DNA of 6,988 bases from Victivallales bacterium (lineage in GTDB: Bacteria; Verrucomicrobiota; Lentisphaeria; Victivallales; JAUVCU01). The notes under the pieces were generated by a model. That model worked only from the letters and a program-made list of their open reading frames with translations, did no database searches and had not been told where the DNA came from. The stretch covers positions 3,263 to 10,250 of the forward strand of contig JAOZMT010000043.1 of the NCBI GenBank assembly GCA_029934175.1, read 5' to 3'. Made by a program: the position numbers and the translations under genes. Below, piece by piece: positions 4,699 to 6,988 of this stretch (within the stretch, counting starts at the first letter, position 1; each line of letters opens with the position of its first letter).

Positions 4699-6288
4699 TC
4701 ACAAAGCTGGATTTTCCACTTGAAATTGCAACTTCCCCTTGAAATTTAAAATAGGTTTTGCTAGACCTCCACTTTTTTCAATATATCCGTTTTCATCTAT
4801 AGTTTCTTCATCTCCATTTTTAAAAAAATAATAGAAATTTTGATAATCAATCCATTTCGAATTATAAAGATAAGAGTAAGATTCCTCAGATGAATAATTT
4901 TGATAATCACTTTCACTTTTGTTGAGATTACTCCCATCCCAATCTTCTAAGATTTCGTTTTGTATTGTATGATTTCGAGTGTATTTTTTATCTTCATCTT
5001 TATGAAATATAATTTCGTTCAATATAAAATTAGTATTACATGTTATATCATATTCTGTCTCATCAAGTTTGTATCCTGTGAGAAATTTATTTTTTAAATT
5101 ATTAATATTAAGGTTCATGGGACCAATTAATTTAAATCTAGATGTGTTACTTTGTATTATCTGATAATATGGGGAATATTTATACATAACATAATCGTTG
5201 AAATTCTCATCCGACCATTTCCATTCACCTTCAAAATATCCCCCTGTTCTATTATATTGTCTTTTATACAATTTGTTGTCATCTTCATATACCCAAACAG
5301 ATGCGTCGTATGATGTCCCTATATTATATAATAACACCCTATACATCGCATTTATTCGCCGATATAAATTTCGTATAACTTTTGCAAAACTATCCCCTAT
5401 CGAATATATTGGATAATAATTAATTGGATAATCAGAACTCCGAGTCCAAACAAAACCGTTAATAGTTGTTTCTTCATCTTCTCCTGTATTCCATACAGGC
5501 TCGCTTCCAAGATTTTTGCAACCATAAAACATAAAAAATTTATTATCAGAATTTTTTATAATATCTCCATATTCGTAAGAACGACCTGCTTCCCAAGTCG
5601 TGAATTCTGTAGATGTTCCAATTTTTCGCCACAAAATTTGATTGTCAATAGTATATCTATTTTCTGCAATATTCCAATTAGGCTCTTTTGCTCCACTCGT
5701 TCTAATAACTTCTGATAATGAAGTTAATGTATAACCTTGTCCTACAGAAGAGACACAAGAATTGCCATGAATATAAAAAATATCTGCATCCCATTCACTT
5801 GCTCTGAAAGCAGTATTTAACATTCTGCTATGATAAACCATTGCTTTTTTATATTCTTCGTCTGATAGAAAGTTTGTTGTGGAATTAACAACCCAACCTT
5901 CACCATTTTTGCGACTTGTAGAATAAGATGGATTAGGTGCTGGATTATTACATTCTTCTTTATCTAATACTTCATCTGGCACCATAAAAGCACGACCACC
6001 ATAAAAACCATAAGCAGTTTTCAAATTAAAAACACTATCTAAATCGCTAATAAAAGTATTGATTGTTAAATTTTTGCTAGACATCAGATTTGCATATTTT
6101 TTGACTAAATCTGTGGTATCAAAAAAACTTGTATACCCTGTTATATATCTCCTTTCAGTTAATGCGTGTATTATAGCTATCATATATTTTCGCAAATCCT
6201 TACCTTGCAATTCTGCAATAGCCCAATTAGTATCATCGTTCCAAAGAGTTTTATAATTTTCCCAAGTATTTCCCAATAAATCTGACAT
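4699..6288 (-). CDS. Large phage tail protein with Trp-rich binding-module-like repeats, 529 aa
   Basis: This is the largest gene in the window and one of the most AT-rich. Residues 1-100 are alpha-helical-looking (TWENYKTLWNDDTNWAIAELQ; RKYMIAIIHALTERR), which fits an attachment domain. In the middle, two copies of a motif of the form EP-x-W-N then a Trp strand appear: KEPNWNIAENRYTIDNQILW at 201-220, and WEAGRSYEYGDII at 232-244 followed by GSEPVWNTGEDEE and INGFVW up to 281. This order (W..G..Y..GDI, then G..EP.W, then a terminal Trp) matches small carbohydrate-binding-like modules frequent in phage tail proteins. The C-terminal part is rich in Asn, Tyr and Asp with no recognised domain. 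The ATG lies one base after the preceding stop and has no strong Shine-Dalgarno, so coupled initiation is likely. A cell-surface glycan-binding role is inferred. Confidence 0.75.
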   Translation of the reverse strand: MSDLLGNTWENYKTLWNDDTNWAIAELQGKDLRKYMIAIIHALTERRYITGYTSFFDTTDLVKKYANLMSSKNLTINTFISDLDSVFNLKTAYGFYGGRAFMVPDEVLDKEECNNPAPNPSYSTSRKNGEGWVVNSTTNFLSDEEYKKAMVYHSRMLNTAFRASEWDADIFYIHGNSCVSSVGQGYTLTSLSEVIRTSGAKEPNWNIAENRYTIDNQILWRKIGTSTEFTTWEAGRSYEYGDIIKNSDNKFFMFYGCKNLGSEPVWNTGEDEETTINGFVWTRSSDYPINYYPIYSIGDSFAKVIRNLYRRINAMYRVLLYNIGTSYDASVWVYEDDNKLYKRQYNRTGGYFEGEWKWSDENFNDYVMYKYSPYYQIIQSNTSRFKLIGPMNLNINNLKNKFLTGYKLDETEYDITCNTNFILNEIIFHKDEDKKYTRNHTIQNEILEDWDGSNLNKSESDYQNYSSEESYSYLYNSKWIDYQNFYYFFKNGDEETIDENGYIEKSGGLAKPILNFKGKLQFQVENPAL

Positions 6289-6289
6289 A

Positions 6290-6862
6290 TTAAGACCACA
6301 TTAAAGCCTTGTGGCTTATCCCTTCTGTTTGATAATGTAATATACTTGTTATAGTCCTTTCTGATTCGATAACTTCGCTTGTGATATTTGCAATTGTTTC
6401 ATAATAAGTCATATTTGCCGAATCATCATCTGGAACCGAACTCGCATTTTTAAAAGAGCAAGTCCATGTAGAGCTTGAAAGCTTATATTCAAAATAACTA
6501 TACCATGTATCAGCAGTTACTGTAATATTATTTTCTGGAGCAACCACTATATTATCACTTCCTAGTCCTACTACGCCACCAAAAAAATTATATTGATTTT
6601 TTATTTCTTCATCTTCTGTATTTATTTTATGCAAATAGGGATATTCTACAGTTGTAACTCCATCGCCACCAACACCACCACCACCGCGAACCATAGATGA
6701 TATTGTTGTGCCACTTGCAGAACGACTTACTTTTGTCGTTTTGCAATCGCCAGCTAACTTATTAGCTTTCACAAAATCCCACAATTTACCCAGCCAATTC
6801 TCGCTGAGTATTTCGCTTTTGGGCATTCCGCTATACGGTCTAATTGGCATTTCTTCTGACAT
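6290..6862 (-). CDS. Phage structural protein with glycine-rich linker, 190 aa
   Basis: I do not recognise a named family. The N-terminal 55 residues (NWLGKLWDFVKANKLAGDC, then SASGTTISSM) resemble a short helical and turn segment seen at the start of many small tail-associated phage proteins. It is followed by a Gly-rich stretch at residues 60-68 (GGGGVGGDG), probably a flexible linker. The C-terminal two thirds is polar, beta-rich sequence with Trp and Tyr residues (TADTWYSYFEYKLSSSTWTCSF at about 115-136). The ATG follows an AAGGGAAG ribosome binding site. The stop is one base from the start of the 529-aa gene, so the two are likely translationally coupled. Position in a block of tail-type genes suggests a baseplate or fibre-associated role, which is inference. 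Confidence 0.75.
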   Translation of the reverse strand: MSEEMPIRPYSGMPKSEILSENWLGKLWDFVKANKLAGDCKTTKVSRSASGTTISSMVRGGGGVGGDGVTTVEYPYLHKINTEDEEIKNQYNFFGGVVGLGSDNIVVAPENNITVTADTWYSYFEYKLSSSTWTCSFKNASSVPDDDSANMTYYETIANITSEVIESERTITSILHYQTEGISHKALMWS

Positions 6863-6884
6863 AATTACTTCCCTTTTTTATTTG

Positions 6885-6988
6885 CTAACTGTAAATATCT
6901 TCATCTATTTTGTCGACATATTGATAATTGACACTTGCACACCATAGCCTGCCCTCTTGTGTTACACTTGCACCCATATTAATCCAAT
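6885..6988 (-). CDS. C-terminal end of a phage structural protein (partial)
   Basis: An open frame enters from the right edge of the window and ends at a TAG stop, giving the last 33 residues of a protein (ending DKIDEDIYS). It lies 22 bases upstream of the 190-aa gene, on the same strand and in the same compact operon. The fragment is rich in aromatic residues and polar beta-type sequence (EGRLWCASVNYQYV), as is common in tail fibre and baseplate proteins, but it is too short to assign a family. The structural role is inferred from context only. The reading frame is supported by being the only one of the three minus-strand frames that stays open across the whole segment. Confidence 0.6.
   Translation of the reverse strand, partial: WINMGASVTQEGRLWCASVNYQYVDKIDEDIYS

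Noticed and set aside
1..6988. Stop-codon reassignment as in some gut phages
   Set aside because: TAA, TGA and TAG each end genes at positions where the next gene starts at once, so all three act as true stops.

Overview
The window reads as a late-gene stretch of a tailed bacteriophage or prophage. Every gene I can support lies on the minus strand, so transcription runs from high to low coordinates. Genes are packed with no gap over about 35 bases; many junctions are TAATG or ATGA overlaps or one-base gaps, as expected of one polycistronic message. No promoter, terminator, tRNA, integrase or transposase is visible. The DNA is AT-rich. TAA, TGA and TAG all end genes, so there is no sign of stop-codon recoding. 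Strong AGGAG-type ribosome binding sites precede several genes, and a small lipoprotein gene is present; together these suggest a Gram-negative host that uses Shine-Dalgarno initiation. The host taxon cannot be named from this sequence.

In transcription order the layout is as follows. (1) 6988-3413 holds a structural (tail, baseplate or fibre) block: the C-terminal end of one protein, a 190-aa protein with a glycine-rich linker, a 529-aa protein with two Trp-rich binding-module-like repeats, a 244-aa baseplate-like protein ending in 14-residue repeats, and a 166-aa protein. (2) 3411-2440 encodes a 323-aa protein that looks like a beta-propeller. (3) 2440-1648 is a compact envelope-attack cassette: a 90-aa membrane and coiled-coil protein, a 59-aa lipoprotein that starts inside it and was found by reading the third frame, and a 120-aa protein with the His-Asp signature of phospholipase A2-like phage proteins. 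(4) 1648-1 returns to fibre or baseplate genes: a 109-aa Ig-like baseplate protein, a 165-aa protein starting with 9-residue repeats, a 254-aa fibre protein, and the first 18 codons of a paralogue of that fibre protein.

I infer that the proteins of blocks 1, 2 and 4 build the adsorption apparatus, with several modules typical of receptor-binding parts, while block 3 encodes membrane-acting proteins for release, or possibly entry. The points most worth a second look are the spanin-like overlapping pair coupled to a PLA2-like enzyme inside a tail module, the two repeat-bearing proteins whose repeats are nearly or fully identical at the DNA level, and the tandem fibre paralogues.
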